A stretch of DNA of 64,000 bases, from the NCBI GenBank assembly GCA_964251675.1, contig CAXUKS010000014.1, positions 1-64,000 on the forward strand, read 5' to 3'. The notes under the pieces were generated by a model. That model was not told the origin of the DNA. It was given only the letters and a program-made list of their open reading frames with translations, and did no database searches. Position numbers and translations under genes: made by a program. The stretch comes from JANXMY01 sp964251675. Lineage in GTDB: Bacteria > Armatimonadota > Armatimonadia > Armatimonadales > Capsulimonadaceae. Positions 34,501 to 43,300 of the stretch are shown piece by piece (within the stretch, counting starts at the first letter, position 1; the number at the start of each line of letters is the position of its first letter).

Positions 34501-35884
34501 TGCCGTCGGCGGCCATAACGTAGGTGATGCCGCCAAAGCTGAACACGGTCGGCGCAGAGGCGTTCGCGCCGATAGTGGTGTGCCAGATTTCGTCGTAAGA
34601 CGTGTTGGTGGGGACAGGCCGGCTCAGGTCTTGCCCGCCGTCGTCAGCCTTGCCGCTGCCGGTCAGGTCCTCGCCGGGGATAGCATCATAGGCATGGAGC
34701 ACGCCGCTGGCGTCCGTTACAAACACATACTTGCCCCAGATCGCCGCTCCGCCGGGCACGCTCGTGGCCGTTTGCAGCGGCGCGGTCCAGGCGGGTGCAA
34801 ACGAGGCAAGATCGGCGGCACTGCCGTTCTGGCGCGGGTTCTTGTTCTCGTTCGGGTGCGAGTCCACGTAACTAATCAGGTTGGCTAAGAACTTCAAGTC
34901 TGGCGTCGGAACCTTGTTTGCGGTCACAGACTGTTCGAGCGAATAGTAGGCACTGGCAATAAAAGGGTTGGAACTATCGGGATTACTGAGCTGCGCTGCA
35001 ATCCCAAGGCCGCTGGCGATCAGGACGCCCGCGCCATACTGCCCGGCATAAATAGCCGTGCCGCCGGAGCCGACCAGCGCCTGCCCCCAGTAATCCGGCA
35101 GGCTAAAACTTCCGGTATTAAGACTGACCATCGGGAAAGGCGTCGCGGCAAGGCCCAGCGTGCCAAAGTCCGTTCGGTCAAACGCATACGGCTCCTGAAG
35201 CAGCGGCGTGCGAAGGTACAGGGAGCCGACAAGGGGCAGGTCCAGAATGCCCGGCGTAGCCCCGGTGTTCAGACCGGCAAAAAAGTTTAATGGAGGCTGC
35301 GGTGAGTTGGCAGCCCCGTTATAATACTCAATAAACAGTGCCCCGCCATTGTCCACAAAGCGGCGCAGCTTTTCGTTTTCCAGCGGCGTCATCGCTTTTC
35401 CGGCTTCCAGCGGCAGGAACAGCACATCATAGCGCCGGAGCTGGTTGGCGGACGTGTCATCCAGCGGCACTTCCCAATACGCCGCCGTGTCCGGCAGAAT
35501 GGCCTGCCCGCTGCTGTAGCCGGGCGGGTTGCTGGTCCGGCTGCCAGGCCAGCGCGTGGCAATGGCCTGAGTCGCAGTGCGCGGGGCCAGCGGGTTGATG
35601 ATATTCCACCCGAAGGGCTTGATGTCAGGCCGCAGGTTCAGCGTATAAAACAGGTACGGGGCCGGATCAAACGCATAGGGATTGCCATTCAGTGGCACCA
35701 GCGGCGTGCTGGCGCGGCCCAGGAACACGACTCCCGCGTTGACAGTCCGCGACGACGACCCGTAGCTGTAGGTCGCCGCCCGGCTGGCGGCAGGCAGGCA
35801 GACAGCGGCGGCCAGCGCCAGAGCCGCAGGAAGCAATGCCCGCAGGGTCAGTCCGAGTTTTCCAGTTTTTTGGAAGCGCATCAT
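31589..35884 (-). CDS. Large secreted propeller protein (PilY1-like candidate)
   Basis: A 1431-residue exported protein with a signal peptide ending near ASRAAT. Residues ~150-210 carry a glutamine-amidotransferase-like patch (RYDVLFLPLEAGKAMT, KLRRFVDNGGALFIEYY), common in large surface proteins. A PQQ-type segment follows (KYVFVTDASGVLHAYDA, ITYVMAADGMGKVTYFDV, GRIYQPQADGKLYVFDRHGG) and later NHL-like repeats (RILEADSDGQAVWAAD, YLVADTGNNRCVRFDRGG, YLVSDTGNSRILEV). It lies between the PilX-like gene and the 2804-aa gene, all on one strand. Likely cell-surface or pilus-associated; no enzymatic role is visible. Confidence 0.83.
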   Translation of the reverse strand: MMRFQKTGKLGLTLRALLPAALALAAAVCLPAASRAATYSYGSSSRTVNAGVVFLGRASTPLVPLNGNPYAFDPAPYLFYTLNLRPDIKPFGWNIINPLAPRTATQAIATRWPGSRTSNPPGYSSGQAILPDTAAYWEVPLDDTSANQLRRYDVLFLPLEAGKAMTPLENEKLRRFVDNGGALFIEYYNGAANSPQPPLNFFAGLNTGATPGILDLPLVGSLYLRTPLLQEPYAFDRTDFGTLGLAATPFPMVSLNTGSFSLPDYWGQALVGSGGTAIYAGQYGAGVLIASGLGIAAQLSNPDSSNPFIASAYYSLEQSVTANKVPTPDLKFLANLISYVDSHPNENKNPRQNGSAADLASFAPAWTAPLQTATSVPGGAAIWGKYVFVTDASGVLHAYDAIPGEDLTGSGKADDGGQDLSRPVPTNTSYDEIWHTTIGANASAPTVFSFGGITYVMAADGMGKVTYFDVTSGLGATMLTGSGTGGPFPGGSPTPSPTYFEGRIYQPQADGKLYVFDRHGGASASGGVTFLLNPVTVGGGGPRVEYATGAAAIGTIADGDVTNDLVALVPTTQNLYTVFLGARADLLLPGSTPGSFIINKNHLGLPNFVPDPVSMPKPQGYTLDGQTSANFSGTDFPGPTTGVSLYASYDAAFGDPQNKTLTVNAVSAFSYGTALGGGGNDLSAITMSSPAGDRSGNFYYTVNTPDNQSYLIGLEPNVQTRGVHLTFRFRMPRGDGQAGDPDGVNWNDLNGYRFVGAPVVDSKGRVYAAAVNTTDPNTLTATVLCFDSTQDVYAAAPGYDFSNVTVTQADEGGVASAANTILAGGTVTNIPGTGETEFGQYLAGNGRITFFNFGRSTSQPGQVAGNLSEPQPIQVQPNVNGAAGAIPASATTLPLHTNLKWYMTPFIVNGDARTSVITGVSKVGDTVLLADSGTPLPNFKTNQLYKINAAAPVGTAKVLPPSAFSSTPLDTPIGTVRAAPSASSSVLVLNGTAGTSAFTRQLTLIADNNRILEADSDGQAVWAADATIGAGGAKVDFSHPAGLSAVASNDYLVADTGNNRCVRFDRGGRVLWELTTFSDPNHLLTAGSPLSLSAPTSAQILRRNLGNNVAVSYLVSDTGNSRILEVTDIYNPLTGAFAPNGYHILTAATNTFDKMGRRYRYTSASYFPTADPTSILALVTNTRIAPLTAANVLGPVSGDAPGGSMVSLAYDSAALTATAPANQNEITGFRAIYTSFTAEAATQLNRDPNTGVVNGTAIGRATFQVRSPRFLSVFNPPAGNTNPSLLYADANGAFELTPALNAPVGYLQFTTPDYQTMSTLVNNVVTPLPNNLGQTVNRLRTPFVPTSIQRLDSGGLNPRYLITQTAGQSELGTPTALGTSSFGGEIFEIDYSQVPSGQLPYTRQVSGYGLGPLSRPKLTGPLTQPTAAIRQ

Positions 35885-35922
35885 AGCGAATAAATCCTAT
35901 TGCCTGTTTCTGATTGCCATTT

Positions 35923-36495
35923 TTATTGCAGCAGCGGCGGCTCGCCGCTTTCGCCTGAATACAGCAGGCCGGTCGACACAGGCAGGTTTGGCGTAAACGG
36001 CAGGGGCCGTCCAAACTGGTCGCTCCGCAGGTAGTGCGACGTGTCCCCATTCACGGCAGGCTGCGCCAGATGGTAAGGATAGCCTGCCTGCGGGTCGTAG
36101 ATAATCTGCAGGCCAATCGCCTGCACCGTATGAGCACTCGCCCCGTTTCCGGTGGTCAGCGCCGGATGCCCGGCTGTTTCTACCAAATTTCCTGAAATCA
36201 GGCTGCCGTGGAACTGCGGTATCCAGCCCCATTTCCGCATCCATTCGGACTGCGCGGCGATGTCGGCGGGCCGCGCTTCGGACACCGAGCCGTAAACCGT
36301 GATTTTCAGATCCACCGGCTGGCCGTAGAGCGGGAACCGCTTTTCATTGTCATACGCCGCGCCGGGGCTGAGAAGAGCGCGGGCACTGCGCTTGGTTGGA
36401 TCTGGATCAGTAAACTTTGCCAAATTGTCGTCAGTATCCGTGTTGAACCATTGGCCGGGGATCACAAAGAATGAGCGCGTCTGGGCGAACAGCAC
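35923..36495 (-). CDS. Out-of-frame C-terminal part of the PilX-like protein
   Basis: A 190-residue frame that overlaps the end of the PilX-like gene in another frame. Its residues continue the upstream protein naturally: in this frame the overlap reads YRGRIEAVLFAQTRSFFVIP, while the upstream frame degenerates into KPCCSPRRAHSL and stops. Later motifs are GQPVDLKITVYGSVSEARPAD and EWMRKWGWIPQFHGS. Adding one base in the CCC run at 36529-36531 would join the two into one ~1010-residue protein. A separate overlapping gene starting at GTG 36495 is the alternative. Confidence 0.6.
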   Translation of the reverse strand: MLFAQTRSFFVIPGQWFNTDTDDNLAKFTDPDPTKRSARALLSPGAAYDNEKRFPLYGQPVDLKITVYGSVSEARPADIAAQSEWMRKWGWIPQFHGSLISGNLVETAGHPALTTGNGASAHTVQAIGLQIIYDPQAGYPYHLAQPAVNGDTSHYLRSDQFGRPLPFTPNLPVSTGLLYSGESGEPPLLQ

Positions 36496-38969
36496 GGCTT
36501 CAATCCGACCGCGATACGCTCCACCTGCGGGTCACCGACACTCTGGTCATGGCGCTTGATGGTGAGCCGGGCAATATCGCCGGATGTCAGCCCGGCGATG
36601 TCGTTGTTCGCCTGCGGCAGCGGAATGGTGCGCCGGGCCGGCAGGTTGTCCGCCGGGTTCGGGTCAAAGGTCACCAGAAATGGGTTCGCGCCGTTCAAGT
36701 TGAAGCTCACCTCGGCAGTGGCCGTGTTTCCCAGCGGATCGATGGGCTGGTCAGGGTCCCCCGTAACATCAGCAGTACTGGATGTGCCGCTGATATACAG
36801 GGCCAGCGGAGACGCATAGCTCGTGCCGACCGTGCCACCGGTTAGCCCGAAGCTGACTTCCTGCGTCAGCATATTCGCGCCGTCAAAGTTGTAATAGCCC
36901 GCATTTTTGTCCGGCGTCGGCAGAAGCGTGGCGGCATCATCCGGCTGTGGCCCGGCCAGAAACTGCGTGGTGTTGAGGCACACATAGTCATGCGCCAGAA
37001 CGCTGATGCTGGACGAAGGAATCTTATTGGGCGGAGTATTTTTAATTGGGCTGCCTTTCAGCAGGTTGCCTTCAATATAAGCAGTTGCACCAGACACTAC
37101 TGTCAAATGACGCGAGACGTAATCTGGCGATTGAACTGTACCTTCATTGGGCGATAGAACGCCATGAATACGAATGTTGCCATCCGCGTAGATGACGATA
37201 TTGTTGTCGGCAGCATTGCCCGTCCGATCTACATCTAAATCTCTGTAGGCTACAAACAGCGTCGGATTGTTTCCCACTGTGCCATCCGGGTTCTTCCAAG
37301 CAGGAGTTCCCGCGCCGCGTGTCAGCAAGATGCCAAAGCCCGTCGCGTTCCTGCTATCTACGCCAACTGCCCCAAGCGTGACGCTGACGCCGGGAGGGCT
37401 GTACAACTGTCCGATCCAGCCGCCTTTGCCGATGCCGCTGGTGTCGGCGGTCGCCGCACCGTGCAGCCACTCGTCGGGCAGGTTGGAGCCGCCGCCTACG
37501 GATTCGCTGTCGTTCTGCACATCGGCGGTGTTGTCTACATAGATGTCGCGCCCATAGCCAAACTGGCTAGGATTAGGCGCATTGGCGGCGGGCGTGTACG
37601 CAGTCCCGTCGGCATTTTTCAGATTGAGCCGGGCTGGAGAGTTCATTGCCAGCGCCTTATAGCGCGGCAATTGCGTGGCCGGGTCCTGTCCATCCGTCAC
37701 CGGCGGGTCAAGGCGCGAAATCGAGCGCGGCAGGCCAGCGGCGTCGTTGCCCGAGGAACCGTCGCGGACAATGCCGCCAAACGTCGAGAATTGGGCGCTG
37801 TCCACGCTGGGGAACACAAACCCGGTCGCGGCTCCGGTCAGGTCAGTCAGAGCAGCCGGGTTCAGCATCACTGCCGCCTGCTGACCGCCGCCGCCGTTGG
37901 GGTCCAGTCTTTTGTTGTCCAGCGAAGCGTTTCGGTTATAGGTGTCCAGCAGAATGTCTCCGGCGACGCCAACCGTATCCTGGAACAGCGGGGCGGTGGC
38001 CCCGGCATTGTTCAGGTAAAACACGTTTTTGCCGAAGAAGCGGGTGGACATATTGGCTTGCAGGGAGCCGCCGCCCGGCACGAGCGTGTAGCCAGTCGGC
38101 GCGGCCTGCCCCGTTCCCGCCAGCGGGTTGGGCAATAGACCGTTCGCACCGTTCAGATACGCATCTGCCGCGCCGTAGGTGGTCAGCACCGGGTAAAGTT
38201 GAAGCGTGGTCGGCGACTTGAAATCGTAGACGCCGGGCGTGGCGATGCCGCCATCGGGGTCGTCGGTATACAGGCGGCTGATCACGCCGAGATTGGCGAT
38301 GTCGGACCGCTTGTTCGGGTTGGTCTCAAACCGGGCAAAGTCGGTGATGCCGATAGGCTTATAGGCGACCTGATACGACTGCACCCGGTCAGTGGTGCGG
38401 TTGTTGGCGTAAGTCGTCGGGTCCATTGAGTCAACAATGCCTTCGCGCCCGATAGACTCGATCTTCAAATACTTGCCCGGCGGCAATGCACCCAACTGGT
38501 TGTTCTGACCGATGGTATCCACCGGGTCATAGGTCACGCGGAGTAAGAAGCGGCCCGCGCCCGTTGTGTACTTAGCATAGCCCGCCGTCAGATACTTATA
38601 GTCCGGATCATCCGGGCTGGCCGCCGTAAGGCCCGCCGCCTGATAACGGGCTAGTTCGCGGGTTCCCGCCGCAGGCTGGTAGGCCGGGTCAAGCAAAAAC
38701 TGCAGCGGCGGACGCCAGTCGGCGCCTTCGGGGCTGTTTGTCAGACGCGAGTCGGCAAAATTAAGACCGGCGCGGGCATAGGCATCCGCCGAGCCGACCC
38801 GGGCCGACCGGCGGGCGTTGATCAGGTTCCGCGCAATAATCGTGACAAACAGGCCGCCCGCAATGCCGAGCAGGAGCAAGACGAGCAGGGCGATGATAAT
38901 CGACTGCCCACGCCGCGCCGCCTGGCGCCGCGCTGTTCTATTTAGAGCCTGTGTTTGAGTGGACATCAT
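36462..38969 (-). CDS. PilX-like pilus assembly protein (frameshifted end)
   Basis: An 835-residue protein. The N-terminus is that of PilX-type proteins: a basic stretch, then one membrane helix (RGQSIIIALLVLLLLGIAGG) leading into IARNLINARRSARVGSADAYARAGLNFADS. The rest is a large exported beta-rich domain with Gly/Asn-rich loops, including NNIVIYADGNIRIHGVLS and DYVCLNTTQFLAG. The last ~15 residues look like a frameshift artefact (see the 190-aa frame). It lies between the PilW-like prepilin and the two giant secreted proteins, the position of PilX in the fimU-pilVWXY1 order. No Shine-Dalgarno is seen. Confidence 0.8.
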   Translation of the reverse strand: MMSTQTQALNRTARRQAARRGQSIIIALLVLLLLGIAGGLFVTIIARNLINARRSARVGSADAYARAGLNFADSRLTNSPEGADWRPPLQFLLDPAYQPAAGTRELARYQAAGLTAASPDDPDYKYLTAGYAKYTTGAGRFLLRVTYDPVDTIGQNNQLGALPPGKYLKIESIGREGIVDSMDPTTYANNRTTDRVQSYQVAYKPIGITDFARFETNPNKRSDIANLGVISRLYTDDPDGGIATPGVYDFKSPTTLQLYPVLTTYGAADAYLNGANGLLPNPLAGTGQAAPTGYTLVPGGGSLQANMSTRFFGKNVFYLNNAGATAPLFQDTVGVAGDILLDTYNRNASLDNKRLDPNGGGGQQAAVMLNPAALTDLTGAATGFVFPSVDSAQFSTFGGIVRDGSSGNDAAGLPRSISRLDPPVTDGQDPATQLPRYKALAMNSPARLNLKNADGTAYTPAANAPNPSQFGYGRDIYVDNTADVQNDSESVGGGSNLPDEWLHGAATADTSGIGKGGWIGQLYSPPGVSVTLGAVGVDSRNATGFGILLTRGAGTPAWKNPDGTVGNNPTLFVAYRDLDVDRTGNAADNNIVIYADGNIRIHGVLSPNEGTVQSPDYVSRHLTVVSGATAYIEGNLLKGSPIKNTPPNKIPSSSISVLAHDYVCLNTTQFLAGPQPDDAATLLPTPDKNAGYYNFDGANMLTQEVSFGLTGGTVGTSYASPLALYISGTSSTADVTGDPDQPIDPLGNTATAEVSFNLNGANPFLVTFDPNPADNLPARRTIPLPQANNDIAGLTSGDIARLTIKRHDQSVGDPQVERIAVGLKPCCSPRRAHSL

Positions 38970-39007
38970 TGTTTTATGTACAATCGCTAAGCAGTAGTCC
39001 GAGAGTT

Positions 39008-39132
39008 CGAGGAGTTGAAAACTCCTCGCTAGGTAAGGCGTCCTTCGGACGAAAGAAGTACGGATATAACCCTGCGCTCTCCCTCCTCCACCCGGAGGGT
39101 GCCTCTCCTAGCGAGGAGTTTTCAACTCCTCG
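39008..39132. repeat. E-type multi-hairpin element, copy 2
   Basis: Outer hairpins at 39008-39028 and 39112-39132 (stem CGAGGAGT/ACTCCTCG, loop TGAAA or its complement) are also complementary to one another. Inner hairpins: CGTCCTTCGGACG and CCTCCACCCGGAGG. It sits inside the pilus operon between the PilW-like and PilX-like genes. Confidence 0.85.
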
Positions 39133-39144
39133 AATCAACCGCCT

Positions 39145-41268
39145 CTAGCGGTTGCTGTTGCCGATTTTAATGCGCGTGTCGGACGGCAGAATCTGCGCCC
39201 GGCCCGTGGTGACATCGTAGATGCGGACGCCGAGGCTGACATCAATCAGGTCGCGGGTCTGGTAATCCACTTTGACCTGCATGGGCTGGTACGGATTGTC
39301 TTCGCCAAAGCTTTTCGTCGAGTCTGTCCGCGTCATGTTGGCCTGATATTCGTAGGTAACGCCGACCGGGCCAGGCGCGTCCGGCTTCAGGGTCAGTACG
39401 CTGGAGGAATAGTCAATCGAGAACTGGTTGTCTCCGGCTGGCGTGTTAGCGTCATTGTTCGTCTGGACTTCCTGGTAGGCGACTTTCATCCCCGCGCCCG
39501 GCCCCGGCGTCTGATCTGGCCCGAAGACGCGCACACTGCCCGGTACGAGATGAGCATTCGCCACGCCCGTCGGCGAGGTCAGCGTCCCTCCGGCCAGCGG
39601 CGACACGGCAGCGGGGAGCGGCATAACCGTCGGTGCAATCGTCAAATCTACTGTACTATCGTCGGTCGGCGTGTTACCAGGGGTTGGCATATACACCCAT
39701 TCGCGGGTGTAGCGGTCGGCGGGGCCGTTTGGCAGAGACGCAGCGGCAAAGTTGATTGTTCCCGTGTCCGGGTTGATGGACATCGGAATAAAGTTCGTGG
39801 TTCCCACCGCGTAACCGTTACCAGTATCCCGCACGGCGAAGCCCTGCGTGACATCGTACACAAGCATCGGGTTGGGGTCCGCACTGCTGATGTGCCGGTA
39901 TTCCATGACATCGCCGACAGCTACCATCGGCAGGGGGTTGTTGCCTACCTGAGCAAGGCCATTAACAGGTCCGCTGCGGGGTGCGAGCTGCGTGTCATAG
40001 TAGACGCCCCGATCATCGGTGGTGTTGTTGCCGTCAAAGTTCGCCGGATAGATGCTGACATGATACGGCAGGGACCACGATTTGCTGGTGGTGGTGTAGA
40101 CTGTCGGCGTGTAGCCGAAGCCGTTTTCACCGACCGCGACCGCGCCCTGATTGGTATAACTCGCCGTCGTGCCGGGCGTCGCGTCGCCGCTGACCGTGCC
40201 GGGGCGGAAAGTCACGGTCGTGTTGACAATAGGGTAGGACTTGCCTGTCACCGGGTCCGTGGCCGCGCCGCTGTGAGCGACACCGGGGAATGCCCCTGTT
40301 GACTTGTCATAGGCCAGCGTGTTGTCCGTGTTGTGCGGCAGGGCAATCAAATCCACATTCGGGCCAGGGATGACCGGCTTAGCGATTTGTTTCCAGTTTT
40401 CTACGCGGGCATTATGATCGGCCACCTCGGCAGCCGAATAAACGATATGGGTTGGAGACAGCCAGTTGACATCACTGCCTGTAACGGTGCGGAAGAAGTC
40501 CGGGTCATCCAGTTCCGGCAGGCTGCCGTTTGGCGTTGTCGGAGCAAAATACCTGGCATCAAGAGTAATGCCGGTCTGCTTGCCATTGGCATCCCGCGTA
40601 ATCGTGTACGGCGAGAACTGGGCGCGGTACAGGATATAGGTGTTGTTCGTATTGCCGGTTCCGAGACGCTCCCGCACATTGTAGTAAGCCGCGTCCGGGT
40701 TTTTCAGGCCCACCCAATAGCGCACCATCGTCGTGCCGGGGGCGGGCGGAAACACCAGCGCGGGGCTGCTGATAATGGCCGAGCCGGTGTCGGACTGCCG
40801 GTAGTTGATCTGGTCGCCCGTGGTCGGGTCCGTCGCGCTGCCGGAGTTGGGCTTGGGCAGAACAAAGTCTAATTTGGCGTTGTAGGCATGGGCTACAATT
40901 ACCTTTTGCCCGGTGCTGTCGATGGGCGGTATCTGCAAGTTCAAAAAGTTGGTGTAGCGGTCGTCGCCGGGGTTGACCACTGTGCCAGCCGGAATGGCGA
41001 ACGGGTGGCTCGTGCCGTCAAACACAAACACCGCACTGCCCAGCTCGCGGGTCAGCCCTTCGCGGGTCACCCGCGAGGCATCCTGCGAGGCCGTGACGGA
41101 CTGGACCTGCTCATTAAAGCGCAGGGCGCTGATCAGCGGGATAATCAGCAGCGAAAACAGCACCGCCGTGACAGCGATGACGACGAGCAGCTCAATCAGC
41201 GTGAAAGCCCGCTGACCGAGGTTGGCGCAATCTTTAGGGCCGCAGATTTTAGGACGCAGTGTGTTCAT
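39145..41268 (-). CDS. PilW/PulJ-like prepilin
   Basis: A 707-residue class III prepilin. After a short basic leader, RAFTLIELLVVIAVTAVLFS gives the prepilin peptidase site with the conserved Glu at +5 of the mature protein and a hydrophobic N-terminal helix; QVQSVTASQDASRVTREGLTREL continues the alpha-1 spine. The very large C-terminal domain (over 600 residues, far more than typical PilW at ~250-350) is beta-rich with many YxxA/Thr/Asn segments. It belongs with the neighbouring PilV- and PilX-like genes as the minor-pilin set. PilW is a best-fit name by position and size. Confidence 0.85.
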   Translation of the reverse strand: MNTLRPKICGPKDCANLGQRAFTLIELLVVIAVTAVLFSLLIIPLISALRFNEQVQSVTASQDASRVTREGLTRELGSAVFVFDGTSHPFAIPAGTVVNPGDDRYTNFLNLQIPPIDSTGQKVIVAHAYNAKLDFVLPKPNSGSATDPTTGDQINYRQSDTGSAIISSPALVFPPAPGTTMVRYWVGLKNPDAAYYNVRERLGTGNTNNTYILYRAQFSPYTITRDANGKQTGITLDARYFAPTTPNGSLPELDDPDFFRTVTGSDVNWLSPTHIVYSAAEVADHNARVENWKQIAKPVIPGPNVDLIALPHNTDNTLAYDKSTGAFPGVAHSGAATDPVTGKSYPIVNTTVTFRPGTVSGDATPGTTASYTNQGAVAVGENGFGYTPTVYTTTSKSWSLPYHVSIYPANFDGNNTTDDRGVYYDTQLAPRSGPVNGLAQVGNNPLPMVAVGDVMEYRHISSADPNPMLVYDVTQGFAVRDTGNGYAVGTTNFIPMSINPDTGTINFAAASLPNGPADRYTREWVYMPTPGNTPTDDSTVDLTIAPTVMPLPAAVSPLAGGTLTSPTGVANAHLVPGSVRVFGPDQTPGPGAGMKVAYQEVQTNNDANTPAGDNQFSIDYSSSVLTLKPDAPGPVGVTYEYQANMTRTDSTKSFGEDNPYQPMQVKVDYQTRDLIDVSLGVRIYDVTTGRAQILPSDTRIKIGNSNR

Positions 41269-41290
41269 AAAGAGTTGTTGCCCGGCAGCA

Positions 41291-43264
41291 CTACGGCGTG
41301 CGGTTTAAGATCGTATCAACGCTGTGCGACTTCCATTGTCCGCGCTCCTGCCATGCAACGATAGCCCGCGCCGACAGCCCGCGCACCGCAGTAATTTGGG
41401 CCGCCTGAGCGGCAGTAATGGAAGCAGGCTGAGTGGCCGAAAACGAAAACCCTACGTACTTTATGGGATTGCCGTTGCTATCAGTGACAACGTTGCCATC
41501 CACTATGTTACTGGCTACCCCTGTTTGGTTAGGCAAATTCGCTGGACCATCAATAGCGACAGTCTTGCCAGAATCCATCTGTGGGAACAATAAGTTTTGG
41601 CTAAGAATACTGTAAGCACAGTGTCCAGGCAAGATATCAGCCGAGCTTCCTGTGATAGGAGCATCCACAATATAATACGCCGGGGCCTTCTGCACGGCAA
41701 TCGTCCAGTTCAAGTCGCCCGTGTAAAAGACGCGAACCCGGTGCGCGTGTGGCGTCGTTCCATTCGGATTGTCGCCAAACGAGTTAGAGGCGAACGTCAA
41801 GCGCCCAATGGCAAAGCTAATGTTGATCGCCGCCGGGTCTGTGCTGGTTCCCTGCACGTCTTCATCCACAATCGGCAGGTCCGGGTTGGTCGGGTCCGGC
41901 GCTGCTATGCCGGGGGCAACCTGCTGGCCCGTGTCCAGGTCCATAATATACAGACTATGGCCGCTGCTCAGGAGGCCGGGGTCAATCGAATTGTCTGGCC
42001 CTTCGTCCCCGGCCCGTTTCAGGTTTTTGAGAGACAGGCGCAGAACGCTTGTGTTGCCAGAAGGCAGCGCGGGAACAGCGCGGTCTTCGTGAATGACCTG
42101 CCAGTTGGCGACTTGGTAAGAAACCCGCACACTAAATGCACCACGTCCTACCCCCCCCCCGGCCATAGGATTAAATCCAAGACCGCCTAAATTATAGGGG
42201 GTACTACCGAGGTTGGGCGAAGTCAGTTTGAATTCATAAGGGTTAATCTTTGAAAACACATCTGTTGATGCAATTCCCTTGTAGGGACGATACAAGGACA
42301 CTTTCAGCCAAGTAACACCAGCGGGCAAAGTTGATTGAACACCTGCACCGCTGTCTCCATAAATTACCGTGGGATCAAACCAGCCACCGTTGTAATTCGC
42401 TCCACTCGGCGGATCAGGTAGATAGGTGATATTAGAAGCATCTCGGGGTGCGTTAGGATTTATGCTGTCCCGGGGTGTGCCAGCCGGCACAATCAAGTAT
42501 TCAGTGTAAACCCTGTAATTCGAGCCAATGATAGAAACAATCATTTCCTGCGAATACGAATTACCGTTTGCATCATAGGCCGCATAAGGAACGGCAATTC
42601 GCTGATGGACGTAATCCACAGAAAATTGCGGCTGCCCCTCTTCCAAAACATTCTGAGTAGGAGGGGAAGAGGCCGTATCGGCTGTAACAGGCTGCCAGTT
42701 GGCGCTGTTGATAGACAGATAGTTTTGCAGTTTCGGCACGGGTGTGTAGGGCTGGGCCGAACCCGATGGCGGAACCTCCGTCATAATTGGCCCAAATTTG
42801 GTAACGTAGATAGATTCAAGCTCATTACCCGATGGCTTTACAATTGTTGAAGATGTGGGTACCGTGAACGTTTCGTTGACAATCAACTGCGCTTTGTTCA
42901 GAGTTTGCGAATAGTCCGGTTGGACAGACAAATTAAACTCCGGGTCATAAGAAGCATCAGCGGCATTCGCTATTGGACGCCCGTAAGCATCCATACCGGC
43001 AACATTCGTGCCGCCGGGCTGAATGGCTTCGGGCAGGCTGCCTAGGTTTTCCTGCGCGGCCTGCAAGGCAGCCGTGCCGAGGCTATCAGCGACAGCGGCG
43101 TTGCCCACGGACTGCACGGAGAAGAAGCCGCTCGGGTACAGGCGGATGATGACCAGAATGCCCACCACCAGAATGACCAGAACGACCAGCACTTCAATCA
43201 GCGAGACGCCGCACCGCGCTTTTGGCTGCCCTGCCCTAATTTTGCTGTCTGCCATTGACTGCAC
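41291..43264 (-). CDS. PilV-like prepilin with an AT-rich middle
   Basis: A 657-residue prepilin. CGVSLIEVLVVLVILVVGIL carries the cleavage site and the PilV-type xSLIEVLVxLVIL motif, followed by YPSGFFSVQSVGNAAVADSL. AAAGGA lies 9 bases before the GTG at 43264, favouring that start. The C-terminal domain is unusually long. The DNA from about 41.45 to 43.0 kb is noticeably more AT-rich than both ends and the neighbouring genes, which hints at recombination or relaxed constraint in the exposed domain. It sits between the major-type prepilin and the PilW-like gene. Confidence 0.85.
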   Translation of the reverse strand: MQSMADSKIRAGQPKARCGVSLIEVLVVLVILVVGILVIIRLYPSGFFSVQSVGNAAVADSLGTAALQAAQENLGSLPEAIQPGGTNVAGMDAYGRPIANAADASYDPEFNLSVQPDYSQTLNKAQLIVNETFTVPTSSTIVKPSGNELESIYVTKFGPIMTEVPPSGSAQPYTPVPKLQNYLSINSANWQPVTADTASSPPTQNVLEEGQPQFSVDYVHQRIAVPYAAYDANGNSYSQEMIVSIIGSNYRVYTEYLIVPAGTPRDSINPNAPRDASNITYLPDPPSGANYNGGWFDPTVIYGDSGAGVQSTLPAGVTWLKVSLYRPYKGIASTDVFSKINPYEFKLTSPNLGSTPYNLGGLGFNPMAGGGVGRGAFSVRVSYQVANWQVIHEDRAVPALPSGNTSVLRLSLKNLKRAGDEGPDNSIDPGLLSSGHSLYIMDLDTGQQVAPGIAAPDPTNPDLPIVDEDVQGTSTDPAAINISFAIGRLTFASNSFGDNPNGTTPHAHRVRVFYTGDLNWTIAVQKAPAYYIVDAPITGSSADILPGHCAYSILSQNLLFPQMDSGKTVAIDGPANLPNQTGVASNIVDGNVVTDSNGNPIKYVGFSFSATQPASITAAQAAQITAVRGLSARAIVAWQERGQWKSHSVDTILNRTP

Positions 43265-43300
43265 GAGGAATAGTCCTTTGCCGATTACGGCGAAACAAAG

